Source of the DNA: JAFGQJ01 sp964495755
GTDB taxonomy: Bacteria > Spirochaetota > Spirochaetia > SZUA-6 > DRHE01
Direction: 5' to 3'
NCBI GenBank assembly: GCA_964495755.1
Contig: CAZBXU010000213.1
Coordinates: 1-5,665 of the forward strand
Length of the DNA stretch: 5,665 nucleotides
The translations under genes were made by a program, and so were the position numbers. Below, one piece after another: positions 1-5,635 of this stretch (its first letter is position 1; each line of letters opens with the position of its first letter). The notes under the pieces were generated by a model. It worked only from the letters and a program-made list of their open reading frames with translations, did no database searches and had not been told where the DNA came from.

Positions 1-1
1 T

Positions 2-109
2 GAAAGAGCCTCGGACGACCGGATTGTATCCTACGCAACTCAATATCCCTCCGACATTGAAATTCAATCGTACCCAAGAATCGCCGAAATCATGAGTGTG
101 AGCAAATAA
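2..109 (+). CDS. C-terminal end of an unidentified gene (5' end outside window)
   Basis: An open frame enters from the left edge and stops at TAA 107-109, giving 35 residues that end in IAEIMSVSK. First codon positions are purine in 23 of 35 codons, which favours this strand. I do not recognise a family. The exact antisense codon frame is also open from 151 down to the edge and would read like a real protein (it contains HTHDFGDSWVRLNFN). However, it has no ordinary start codon after an amber codon at 154-152, so I prefer the plus-strand reading. The fragment is short and either strand could be a chance open frame. Confidence 0.3.
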   Translation, partial: ERASDDRIVSYATQYPSDIEIQSYPRIAEIMSVSK

Positions 110-266
110 TACGTAGTAGGTGGGGTGGTTGTCATCATTAGTATGGGGACTCTATGCCGAACTCTCCGTTGTTTCAACACCAAAATAGTCTATTTCTCGT
201 CGAATAAGATGAAGAGATGAACATAAGGTCATGGCGTTTTATCAGAGACTTGTACAAAAGGGTAAC
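110..266. other. Intergenic stretch with no recognisable gene
   Basis: I see no supported gene, RNA gene or terminator here. A plus-strand ATG at 231 opens a frame (MAFYQRLVQKGN) that runs straight into the assembly gap and has no well-spaced Shine-Dalgarno sequence. A minus-strand ATG at 232-230 gives only 26 codons before an amber stop at 154-152. The palindrome ttgtacaa near 251-258 is too short to interpret. Confidence 0.4.
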
Positions 267-276
267 NNNNNNNNNN
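267..276. other. Assembly gap (10 N)
   Basis: Ten consecutive undetermined bases. A run of exactly ten is typical of a scaffold join of unknown true length, so the order and distance between 1-266 and 277 onward should not be trusted. Open frames crossing it are not interpretable. Confidence 0.95.
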
Positions 277-341
277 TAACAATTTTTCCCCTCGTCAGTG
301 TTAAATCGAAAAAGGCTGAACAAATCGATCCTGCAGGTGCT

Positions 342-488
342 TCAGCATTCCCTGAGAATATCTCCATACAACCCCTTGATGGCGCTGTTATTGCTGAAGA
401 CGCTCTTCCGGCAGAAACAGGCTGCCCGCACCCGTGAGTATTGGGAGGAACGAGGCGGTTTCTCACCAGGTTTGGCAGTCGTAGCCAT
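342..488 (-). CDS. Small protein with YjzC-like KPG N-terminus, possibly truncated
   Basis: A 48-residue protein starting at ATG 488-486, chosen because a perfect AGGAGG lies ten bases upstream (504-499). An in-frame ATG at 548 has no such support. The N-terminus MATTAKPGEKPPRSSQY resembles small bacterial and archaeal proteins of the YjzC-like type, which share a KPG...P.SGQY opening. This is recalled family knowledge, not a search result. The second half, with Cys at residues 24, 26 and 48, does not continue the expected Gly/Pro-rich pattern, so the gene may be frameshifted, truncated or recombined there. Molecular function is unknown. A candidate promoter and dyad lie just upstream. A competing plus-strand frame, 298-573, overlaps the whole gene and cannot be excluded. 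Confidence 0.42.
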   Translation of the reverse strand: MATTAKPGEKPPRSSQYSRVRAACFCRKSVFSNNSAIKGLYGDILREC

Positions 489-498
489 GAATGTTGTA

Positions 499-504
499 CC
501 TCCT
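499..504 (-). promoter_or_regulatory. Ribosome binding site of the small KPG gene
   Basis: Consensus AGGAGG on the minus strand, ten bases before ATG 488. It is one of the two strongest Shine-Dalgarno sequences in the window (the other serves cysS). It is the main reason for choosing the minus strand and this start. Confidence 0.5.
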
Positions 505-536
505 GCTTCTTGGGAAGTGCTGAAAAAGACCGTCGG

Positions 537-566
537 CAATTCTATCATTTCTTATAGAATTGTCTT
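537..566 (-). promoter_or_regulatory. Candidate promoter overlapped by a 9-bp inverted repeat
   Basis: The arms caattctat (537-545) and atagaattg (554-562) are perfect inverted repeats separated by eight bases. On the minus strand a possible -35 AAGACA (566-561) and -10 TAGAAT (544-539) are 16 bases apart, so the dyad covers the spacer and -10. That geometry fits an operator for a dimeric repressor. It would drive the small gene starting at 488 with a leader of about 40 bases. The dyad is directly visible; the promoter hexamers are imperfect and the operator role is inference. Confidence 0.3.
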
Positions 567-584
567 AGGTTGATATTCCTCAAA

Positions 585-602
585 TACTGGTCATCACCAG
601 TA
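585..602. repeat. 7-bp perfect dyad, tactggt/accagta
   Basis: The arms 585-591 and 596-602 are perfect inverted repeats around a 4-base centre (catc). It lies between the terminator and the candidate promoter of the small gene. It could be a second operator half-site pair or a small hairpin. It has no T-run, so it is not a terminator by itself. Confidence 0.45.
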
Positions 603-624
603 GTGCCCCAGATTTGACCTTTGA

Positions 625-650
625 AAGCCCCGGAGCACCATCCGGGGCTT
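625..650 (-). terminator. Strong hairpin terminator after the ImmA/IrrE remnant
   Basis: The arms aagccccgga (625-634) and tccggggctt (641-650) form a perfect 10-bp GC-rich stem with a 6-base loop. On the minus strand it begins three bases after the TAA at 656-654 and ends in CTTTC, a weak U-tract. On the plus strand it is followed by CTCTT. It was probably the terminator of the ImmA/IrrE gene. It is also the first plausible terminator downstream of the transglutaminase-like gene, about 160 bases past that stop. It may act in both directions. Confidence 0.7.
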
Positions 651-653
651 CTC

Positions 654-812
654 TTATGCAATATTGAACCATCGCCGAACCTCACCGCGTCCGATCATGT
701 TGGAAAACAAACGGTAGTTGTTCTTGGTATACTGTATTCTACCCGCTACAATAGCAGGATGAACGGAATTTGCGGCAGCGTACTTTCTGGGTTGTAGTGA
801 GAGATACCGCTC
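654..812 (-). pseudogene. ImmA/IrrE-family metallo-endopeptidase, C-terminal remnant
   Basis: Fifty-two sense codons ending at TAA 656-654. The stretch AAANSVHPAIVAGRI followed by NNYRLFSNMIGRGEVRRWF matches the C-terminal signature I know from ImmA/IrrE proteins, including HigA-type antitoxin fusions (hPaIVaGR block, then NNY...G.GEVR..F). These proteins are zinc proteases or regulators in toxin-antitoxin and mobile-element control. The HExxH zinc site and any XRE helix-turn-helix would lie upstream, but that DNA is the intact transglutaminase-like gene, so only the tail survives. No start codon or ribosome binding site fits. The frame continues directly from the upstream gene across its TAG stop (815-813), probably by chance. 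The terminator immediately after the stop supports this having been a real gene end. Confidence 0.6.
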
Positions 813-2486
813 CTAGTAAATCCCGAGTACTTCCAGATCCGACCAATAGGCGTTGTAGCTGGCAAGAGCTCCAGTCGCCTCTTCGTGGATCACTTGCAGG
901 GAGGGAATGTCGGTCCTCATCACCGCCCGTCCTTGGGGATTCATCTGATTGAGGTCGATCAGCCCCTTGGACAGGGCAACGTGATTGAAATCCAGGTTCC
1001 CGAAAAAGTATGTGTAGGGGTCGACCTCGAGAGGAATGTTTACCCGAATCTTACCCTCCCCCAGGATCGGATCCACAGGAATCCAGCCAACGGTTTCGAT
1101 ATAGAACTCCGCCCAGTAATGCCTGGCCGCTTGCAGATCCCTGTCGACCAGGTAGCCGGCAACCGGTCGAGCGGGGATACCCTGGCTGCGGGCAAGGGCG
1201 CAGAACAGAACAGCATAGACGTAAGAATTTCCCTTTCTCTCGTCGATCGCCTTGAGAATATCGTACTCCTGGTACTCCGCGTCTACCTGCAGCCGGGCAA
1301 GTATGTACCTGTAGATTTCCCGTGCCTTGCGGTAGGGATTTCGCTCCGGTCCCACCACACTCGAACCTATCTTCACGATCCTCTCATTGGTTGCGGGAAC
1401 GACCAGGTCGGCGGCTGTGTACCTTTTATACAGTCTCCTGGTCGTGTCGTAGTTCCTCGACACCTTGGCGATGTTCACCTTCGTCTCGACGGAGTATCTA
1501 TCGAACATAAAGCTCTGGAAAATCGTGTAGGTCTTGTCCGCACTAAGGTTTTCAAAGTTGAACAGCTTGACACCGTTGACATTATCAAACAGCGGATCGG
1601 GTTCCTGACTCACCAGCTGAATCTCCCTCTGCTCAGGAACCTGAACCAGCTGGGGGATCCAGAGATTCAGGCTGTTTTCGCCATCCGCAGATACCGAACC
1701 GACCTCCATCGAGTATTGCACTGCATAGGTTCGCTTCTCGGGGAACAATTTGGTGCCGGCGGCACTTTCAATCTCCACGAATACGGCATCGCTTCTGCCC
1801 TTGTCCGTTATCACCAGGACGTGGCCGGAAGAAGCGCCGTCGGGGATCGAGACTTGGATTTCTCTGTCGCTCCACTGTTCGTAGTCCAGGTCGTAGTCCA
1901 TGGCAGGGATGAGTGACGAATCATCCGCTTCCGAGTACTCCCGGGTCTGATCCCCCGAGATCCAGGTAAACAGAACTTCAGAGCTGCCCCGCTGCAGGCC
2001 GAAGTCCATCCCACTGATGGTAAGCAGCGTTCCCACCGAACCGGTTTCCGGTTCCAATGTACTGATGTAGGGCTGGCCCGGCTTGCCCGGTCCGGAAAGA
2101 ACCACCGGCACCTGCTGCTTGTTGGTGAACAGCAATCCTTTGCTCTTGCCGTTTTTCGTGATAACCCTAACCATACCGGAACTGACGTCTTCGGGGATTC
2201 GCAGGCTGATTCGACTGTCCGACCAGTCCAAATATCCCGAAGAAACCGGCGCGTATCCTCCGATCACTACCTTGCCACCGTTGCGCTCATCCCCGAAATA
2301 TTTGCCGGTAATGACCATCACATCCTGAGGAAAGCCGATTTTGGGTGTTATTGATTCAACCAGTGGCGGGCGCCCGGTCATCCGGGAGCTGAGCAGCAGG
2401 AAAGCAAAAAGAACGAGCAAGACGGATGTGAAAATGAACTCTCCACGCTTGAAAAATGGTTTGGGAATTCCTTTTTGTTCGTCCAT
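813..2486 (-). CDS. Membrane-anchored IPT/TIG and transglutaminase-like protein, catalytic Cys replaced by Ser
   Basis: A 557-residue protein. Residues 17-34 form one hydrophobic membrane segment after a basic start, so the rest is probably outside the membrane. Two IPT/TIG Ig-like domains follow at about 42-121 (from VESITP) and 139-239 (from ISTLEPETGS), then a beta-rich linker. The transglutaminase-like core is at about 385-480: GIPARPVAGY at 436-445, His456 in RHYWAEFY and Asp472 in GWIPVDP. The catalytic Cys position (G-x-C-x-x-x-A) reads GNSYVYA, with Ser421. Cys429, eight residues later, is in the helix that follows and is not the nucleophile. The fold is therefore clear, but classical thiol chemistry is doubtful; a binding or structural role is possible. 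It starts at ATG 2486, two bases after the stop of the upstream gene and without a good Shine-Dalgarno, which suggests translational coupling. It is the last gene of the sigma-factor operon. Confidence 0.88.
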   Translation of the reverse strand: MDEQKGIPKPFFKRGEFIFTSVLLVLFAFLLLSSRMTGRPPLVESITPKIGFPQDVMVITGKYFGDERNGGKVVIGGYAPVSSGYLDWSDSRISLRIPEDVSSGMVRVITKNGKSKGLLFTNKQQVPVVLSGPGKPGQPYISTLEPETGSVGTLLTISGMDFGLQRGSSEVLFTWISGDQTREYSEADDSSLIPAMDYDLDYEQWSDREIQVSIPDGASSGHVLVITDKGRSDAVFVEIESAAGTKLFPEKRTYAVQYSMEVGSVSADGENSLNLWIPQLVQVPEQREIQLVSQEPDPLFDNVNGVKLFNFENLSADKTYTIFQSFMFDRYSVETKVNIAKVSRNYDTTRRLYKRYTAADLVVPATNERIVKIGSSVVGPERNPYRKAREIYRYILARLQVDAEYQEYDILKAIDERKGNSYVYAVLFCALARSQGIPARPVAGYLVDRDLQAARHYWAEFYIETVGWIPVDPILGEGKIRVNIPLEVDPYTYFFGNLDFNHVALSKGLIDLNQMNPQGRAVMRTDIPSLQVIHEEATGALASYNAYWSDLEVLGIY

Positions 2487-2488
2487 GA

Positions 2489-3001
2489 TTATTCAACGGG
2501 GGCGCGAAAAAGATCTCTGTAGGGAAAAATCTCCACCTCGAGTTGTATATTGAAAGTTGGTGTGTTGGCGAACTCTTGAGAAAAGCCGAGCGGAAAGAAC
2601 GATACCTTTTCACCCCAGGAAACGGGAATGCTCTGAATCGTGGTCAGATATTTGGTATTTGTATTGGCGGCTTCGGAAAACCACACTTGTCCCTGGGCTA
2701 CGAGCAACAGATTTCCGTTCTCCTCCTGGTACGGAGTGAATACAACATCGATTCGAATGTTGTCCCCTACCAGCCGTAGGGCAACGCTGCGCCCGGGAAT
2801 GGTTACCTTTTTGCTCTGGCTGTTCCACACCGGTTGCTCGTTGGGAGGAAGGACTTTGGCCGTGATTTGCAGCTGTAAAGCTTTATCGATCAGGGAATCG
2901 AGGCTCTCGTCCTGAAAAAACCGTTCCAGATCGCTTTCCTGGGCTCCCAGGGAGGCGAGGCAGAAGGTAAATAGGATGAAAATCAGGACACGCCGTATCA
3001 A
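2489..3001 (-). CDS. Secreted beta-rich protein of unknown family
   Basis: A 170-residue protein with a typical signal peptide: MIRR, a hydrophobic run to about residue 18, and likely cleavage after LGA (residue 20). There is no lipobox Cys at the cleavage point, so it is more likely periplasmic or secreted than a lipoprotein. The mature part opens with an acidic helical stretch (about 22-45) and then alternates beta-strand-like segments to the end, for example VALRLVGDNIRIDVVF and FNIQLEVEIFPYRD. I do not recognise a domain. The start is TTG at 3001, overlapping the anti-sigma stop as TTGA, with AGGA about eight bases upstream. The overlap argues for coupled translation and a shared function with the anti-sigma factor. 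The 2-base gap to the next gene suggests a partner relationship with the transglutaminase-like protein. Confidence 0.8.
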   Translation of the reverse strand: MIRRVLIFILFTFCLASLGAQESDLERFFQDESLDSLIDKALQLQITAKVLPPNEQPVWNSQSKKVTIPGRSVALRLVGDNIRIDVVFTPYQEENGNLLLVAQGQVWFSEAANTNTKYLTTIQSIPVSWGEKVSFFPLGFSQEFANTPTFNIQLEVEIFPYRDLFRAPVE

Positions 3002-3561
3002 CGCAACTTCCTACTGTATTCATCGGCCCGCAGCATCTTGGGTTCGCCGATCTGAAGAAACTCCGCATCCTCGGGCAGATTGATGACGAGTTCCTGGTTC
3101 GCTGCCTCTCGATCCAACGATTTAAGCAGCTGTTGCAGGTCCTCGATCGGCGCGGCCACCTGAACTTCGGTAACCCCGGAGGGCTGCCGTTTGATGCTCA
3201 TAAAGGGGAAATTGGGTCTGGTGCTGAAAAAAATCAAGACTACACTCATCGCCAGAAAAACCAGGAACATTGCCGCGACTGCCGGAACGGGCACGCTAAT
3301 GCGAGTTCGCCAGAAGGGAAGCTTTCTCCACTCTTGAGTCGCGTGGCTGCTGCTTCTCAATCTGTCCCGTGTCCGTTCCAGAGACTCCTCGACCTCAGGC
3401 TCCCGGTCCGCGTGCAGCACACGCTTCAGGCGCTCAAGTCTCGTCAATGCCACTCGGCAATGCTCACATTCGTCGATATGATCCCGGATTTTTTCCGACC
3501 AGGGAGATTCTACCTCCCCGTCGAAAAAAGCGGATAGCAGGTCAGCGTTGGGACAATTCAT
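2998..3561 (-). CDS. Zinc-finger transmembrane anti-sigma factor
   Basis: A 187-residue protein predicted to bind and hold inactive the ECF sigma factor encoded 13 bases upstream. The N-terminal cytoplasmic part has a ZAS (zinc anti-sigma) signature: His28-x3-Cys32-x2-Cys35 in DHIDECEHC, with Cys3 and the typical opening LLSAFFDGEV at residues 8-17. A charged linker rich in Arg and Glu leads to one membrane segment at about 90-112. A C-terminal domain of about 75 residues outside the membrane would be the sensory or protease-controlled part; I recognise no fold in it. The start ATG 3561 is supported by a purine-rich GAGAGGG just upstream. The family assignment is firm. The signal sensed is unknown; release by regulated proteolysis, as for other membrane anti-sigma factors, is inference. 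Confidence 0.88.
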   Translation of the reverse strand: MNCPNADLLSAFFDGEVESPWSEKIRDHIDECEHCRVALTRLERLKRVLHADREPEVEESLERTRDRLRSSSHATQEWRKLPFWRTRISVPVPAVAAMFLVFLAMSVVLIFFSTRPNFPFMSIKRQPSGVTEVQVAAPIEDLQQLLKSLDREAANQELVINLPEDAEFLQIGEPKMLRADEYSRKLR

Positions 3562-3574
3562 ATCCCTCTCTTCT

Positions 3575-4081
3575 CTAACCGATCTCGCCGCCGAGCAGCT
3601 GAGCCAGACGCTCCCGTGCTCGAAATGCCCTTACCTTAACGTTCCCCTCACTGATTCCCATAATATTGGCAATTTCTTTATAAGTCAGAGCCCCATACTC
3701 CTTCAGGACCAGGACCATCCTCAGCTTGGCAGGAAGCTTATTCAACGCTTCCTGAACGATGCTGCGGGTCTGCTCCCTGAAAAACTCCTGTTCGGTGGCT
3801 TTGGAATATTGGGGGGCATTCTTTTGTAATCGTCCGTAGGCCCGTCTCTCCCTCGCTCTCTTTTTCTCATAGTTCAGAGAGATATTCTTGAGAACACGTA
3901 TCAACCAGTACTTTGTTTGCTCAAGGTCCGGGAGAGGTTCCTCCCGCTGCAAGTACTTGATGAACGCCTCGTGACAGAGATCCTCCGCCTTTGTTCTACT
4001 GCCCGTAATTCGATAGGAAATCCGGAACAGTATCGGGTAGAGAGACTCGTATACTTTGTCGAATAGATCCTCACGCAACAT
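3575..4081 (-). CDS. ECF-type RNA polymerase sigma factor
   Basis: A sigma-70 family protein of the extracytoplasmic-function type, 168 residues from ATG 4081, the usual size. The sigma-2 domain is at about 10-77, with the core-binding stretch RITGSRTKAEDLCHEAFIKY (25-43). Sigma-4 is at about 110-163, with the helix-turn-helix LTYKEIANIMGISEGNVKVR (132-151). Sigma-3 is absent, as expected for ECF factors. It should direct polymerase to a small regulon, often including its own operon, when freed from the anti-sigma factor next door. The start is uncertain: in-frame TTG codons at 4093 and 4090 could extend it by up to four residues, and none of the starts has a well-spaced Shine-Dalgarno. It follows the cysS stop by 39 bases with no terminator between, so read-through from cysS is possible. 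I see no clear ECF-type promoter upstream. Confidence 0.92.
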   Translation of the reverse strand: MLREDLFDKVYESLYPILFRISYRITGSRTKAEDLCHEAFIKYLQREEPLPDLEQTKYWLIRVLKNISLNYEKKRARERRAYGRLQKNAPQYSKATEQEFFREQTRSIVQEALNKLPAKLRMVLVLKEYGALTYKEIANIMGISEGNVKVRAFRARERLAQLLGGEIG

Positions 4082-4120
4082 TGTAAACAACAAACCTAGG
4101 CCACTCGTTACAAAATCTTC

Positions 4121-5551
4121 TCAAAGTTTTTCTTTCTTCCAGCGAACGCCTTCCGGGGTATCTTCAAGAATTATTCCTCTCTGGCGCAGACAATCCCTGA
4201 TTTCGTCTGCCCGTACATAGTCCTTGCGTCGACGGACCTGCTCCCGTTCTTCGATCAGCGTCTCGACCTCGGATTTGAGCTGTAGGTCTATCTCCTCCGG
4301 CTCTATTGAAACAATATCCAGACCAAGAACCCGGTCCATCTCCGATAAAACCGCCAACTTCTGCTCCGGAGCAATCGATTTATCCTTGATCAGTTCCCAG
4401 AACGGTACCAGAGCTTTCGGAACATTCAGATCTTGTTCCAGTGCACCGCGAAAGCTCTTCAACAGCCCCGCAGCCCGGCCGGCGACTTTTTCCGGTGATA
4501 CAGCCTCCAGATTCGGATTCTCTTCTTTCAGCCTCAGAATCCTCTCGATCATATTCCGCCGACCGCTTCGAGCTGCAGTTAGAGCCTTGAAACTGAACTG
4601 CAAGGGGGAGCGGTAGTGTGCACCAAGGCAGAAATAGCGATAATCGAGAGCATCGTAACCCTTTTCCTCGAGACTGCTCAGGGTCAGGAAGTTGCCCCCG
4701 GATTTTGCCATCTTTTCTTTGGCCAACACGAGAAACTCTCCGTGGAGCCAGTACCTGACCCAGGGTGTCTTGCCTGTGGCGGCCTCGCTCTGGGCGATCT
4801 CATTGCTGTGGTGTACGGGGATGTGGTCGATACCCCCACAGTGGATGTCGAACTGCTCGCCGAGGTGCTTCATGCTCATGGCGCTGCATTCGATATGCCA
4901 GCCCGGATACCCCCTCCCCCACGGGGAATCCCAAAGCATGGTCTGATGCTCGAACTTCGAGCGGGTGAACCAGAGCACAAAATCGTGGGGATTCTTCTTA
5001 TTGGGATCGATAGCGATTCGGGCGCCGGCCTTCAAATCCTCCCGCACCTGTCCGGTGAGTTTCCCGAAGTTGGCCGTTTTTTTCACATCGAAGTAGACAT
5101 TTCCGCCCGCCTGGTAGGTGAACCCCCCCTTCTCGATGCGGACGATCAAATCGATCATGTCCTGGATGTGATCTGTTGCCCGGCAGGCAATGTCCGGCTT
5201 CGTTATGTTGAGGACCTCCAGATCCCGGAAAAAGGCTTGAGTGTAGAACTCGGCGATTTCCCAGACGCTCTTCCGTTGCTCCCGGGCGCCCTTCAACATC
5301 TTGTCCTCCCCCTGATCGGCATCATCGGTCAGGTGTCCCACGTCTGTGATGTTCATGACGTGTTTGACCTTGTAGCCGAAGAAACGCAAAGTACGGACCA
5401 GCAGGTCCTCGAAAATGTAAGTGCGCAGGTTGCCGATGTGGGCGTATTGATACACGGTGGGGCCGCAGGTATACAGCCCCACCTGGTTCTCCACTATTGG
5501 TACGAACTCTTGAGTTTTTCTACCCAGGGTGTTGAAAAGCGCAAGAGACAC
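4121..5551 (-). CDS. cysS: Cysteinyl-tRNA synthetase
   Basis: A class I aminoacyl-tRNA synthetase of 476 residues (typical for the family) that charges tRNA-Cys with cysteine in the cytoplasm. The HIGH signature is HIGN at 38-41 and the KMSKS signature is KMAKS at 280-284. The zinc ligands that recognise the cysteine thiol are in place: Cys29 (YTCGPTVY), Cys222 (WHIECSAM), His247 and Glu251 (VHHSNEIAQSE). The block FDIHCGGIDHIPVHH is the version I associate with spirochaetes and several other phyla rather than enterobacteria. The C-terminal DALR-like helical region and tail (to WKKEKL) are complete. The start is GTG 5551, fixed by AAGGAGG five to six bases upstream; no better ATG exists. It is the first gene of the minus-strand array, and the sigma-factor gene follows 39 bases later. 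Confidence 0.97.
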   Translation of the reverse strand: MSLALFNTLGRKTQEFVPIVENQVGLYTCGPTVYQYAHIGNLRTYIFEDLLVRTLRFFGYKVKHVMNITDVGHLTDDADQGEDKMLKGAREQRKSVWEIAEFYTQAFFRDLEVLNITKPDIACRATDHIQDMIDLIVRIEKGGFTYQAGGNVYFDVKKTANFGKLTGQVREDLKAGARIAIDPNKKNPHDFVLWFTRSKFEHQTMLWDSPWGRGYPGWHIECSAMSMKHLGEQFDIHCGGIDHIPVHHSNEIAQSEAATGKTPWVRYWLHGEFLVLAKEKMAKSGGNFLTLSSLEEKGYDALDYRYFCLGAHYRSPLQFSFKALTAARSGRRNMIERILRLKEENPNLEAVSPEKVAGRAAGLLKSFRGALEQDLNVPKALVPFWELIKDKSIAPEQKLAVLSEMDRVLGLDIVSIEPEEIDLQLKSEVETLIEEREQVRRRKDYVRADEIRDCLRQRGIILEDTPEGVRWKKEKL

Positions 5552-5555
5552 CCGA

Positions 5556-5604
5556 TCCTCCTTTTCTGTGGTGAAAACCCGTGCTTTGTCCTCGAAAAGA
5601 GGAC
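5556..5604 (-). promoter_or_regulatory. cysS leader with two mutually exclusive pairings, one covering the ribosome binding site
   Basis: A local hairpin has perfect 6-bp arms gtcctc (5588-5593) and gaggac (5599-5604) around a 5-base loop. The leader segment GTCCTCTTTTC (minus strand, 5604-5594) is also complementary to GAAAAGGAGGA (5566-5556), which contains the cysS Shine-Dalgarno, with one bulged base. The two pairings compete for the same bases, so the leader could switch between exposing and hiding the ribosome binding site. The complementarity is directly visible. A regulatory role is inference, and purine-rich Shine-Dalgarno regions pair with pyrimidine tracts fairly often. I see no T-box features. 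Confidence 0.3.
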
Positions 5605-5610
5605 GATGTA

Positions 5611-5635
5611 GATTATTTTATACTTTATATATAGA
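5611..5635 (-). promoter_or_regulatory. AT-rich promoter-like stretch upstream of cysS
   Basis: The minus strand here contains two overlapping -10-like hexamers, TATAAA at 5629-5624 and at 5622-5617, in a stretch that is almost entirely A and T, unlike the roughly 50% GC around it. No convincing -35 hexamer sits 16-18 bases upstream; TTGTCC at 5662-5657 is too far. It is the likely site of cysS transcription initiation, about 60-75 bases before the GTG start. Confidence 0.35.

Noticed and set aside
152..154. In-frame amber codon here and at 815-813, suggesting recoding of UAG
   Set aside because: The second TAG ends a protein with a natural-looking C-terminus, and the sequence after it belongs to an unrelated family remnant. 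The sigma-factor gene also ends in TAG (3577-3575). Nothing here points to pyrrolysine or suppressor use.
247..262. cttgtacaaa resembles the core of a lambda-type attachment site
   Set aside because: Only about ten bases match, they are a near-palindrome likely to occur by chance, and there is no integrase or second site.
660..812. Possible tRNA or structured RNA between the terminator and the operon end
   Set aside because: There is no T-loop (GGTTCGA) or acceptor pairing, and the stretch is explained by the ImmA/IrrE remnant coding frame.
885..1916. A 343-codon open frame on the plus strand
   Set aside because: It is entirely antisense to the transglutaminase-like gene, whose domains are unmistakable. 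The plus translation resembles no family and lacks a ribosome binding site; it is a shadow of minus-strand codon use.
4082..4120. Separate promoter for the sigma-factor operon (TTGTAA...TACAAT)
   Set aside because: The spacer is about 22 bases, too long for a standard promoter, and no ECF-type GGAAC element is seen.
4616..5611. A 331-codon open frame on the plus strand
   Set aside because: It is antisense to cysS over nearly its full length. The minus strand carries all cysteinyl-tRNA synthetase signatures, so this is a shadow frame.
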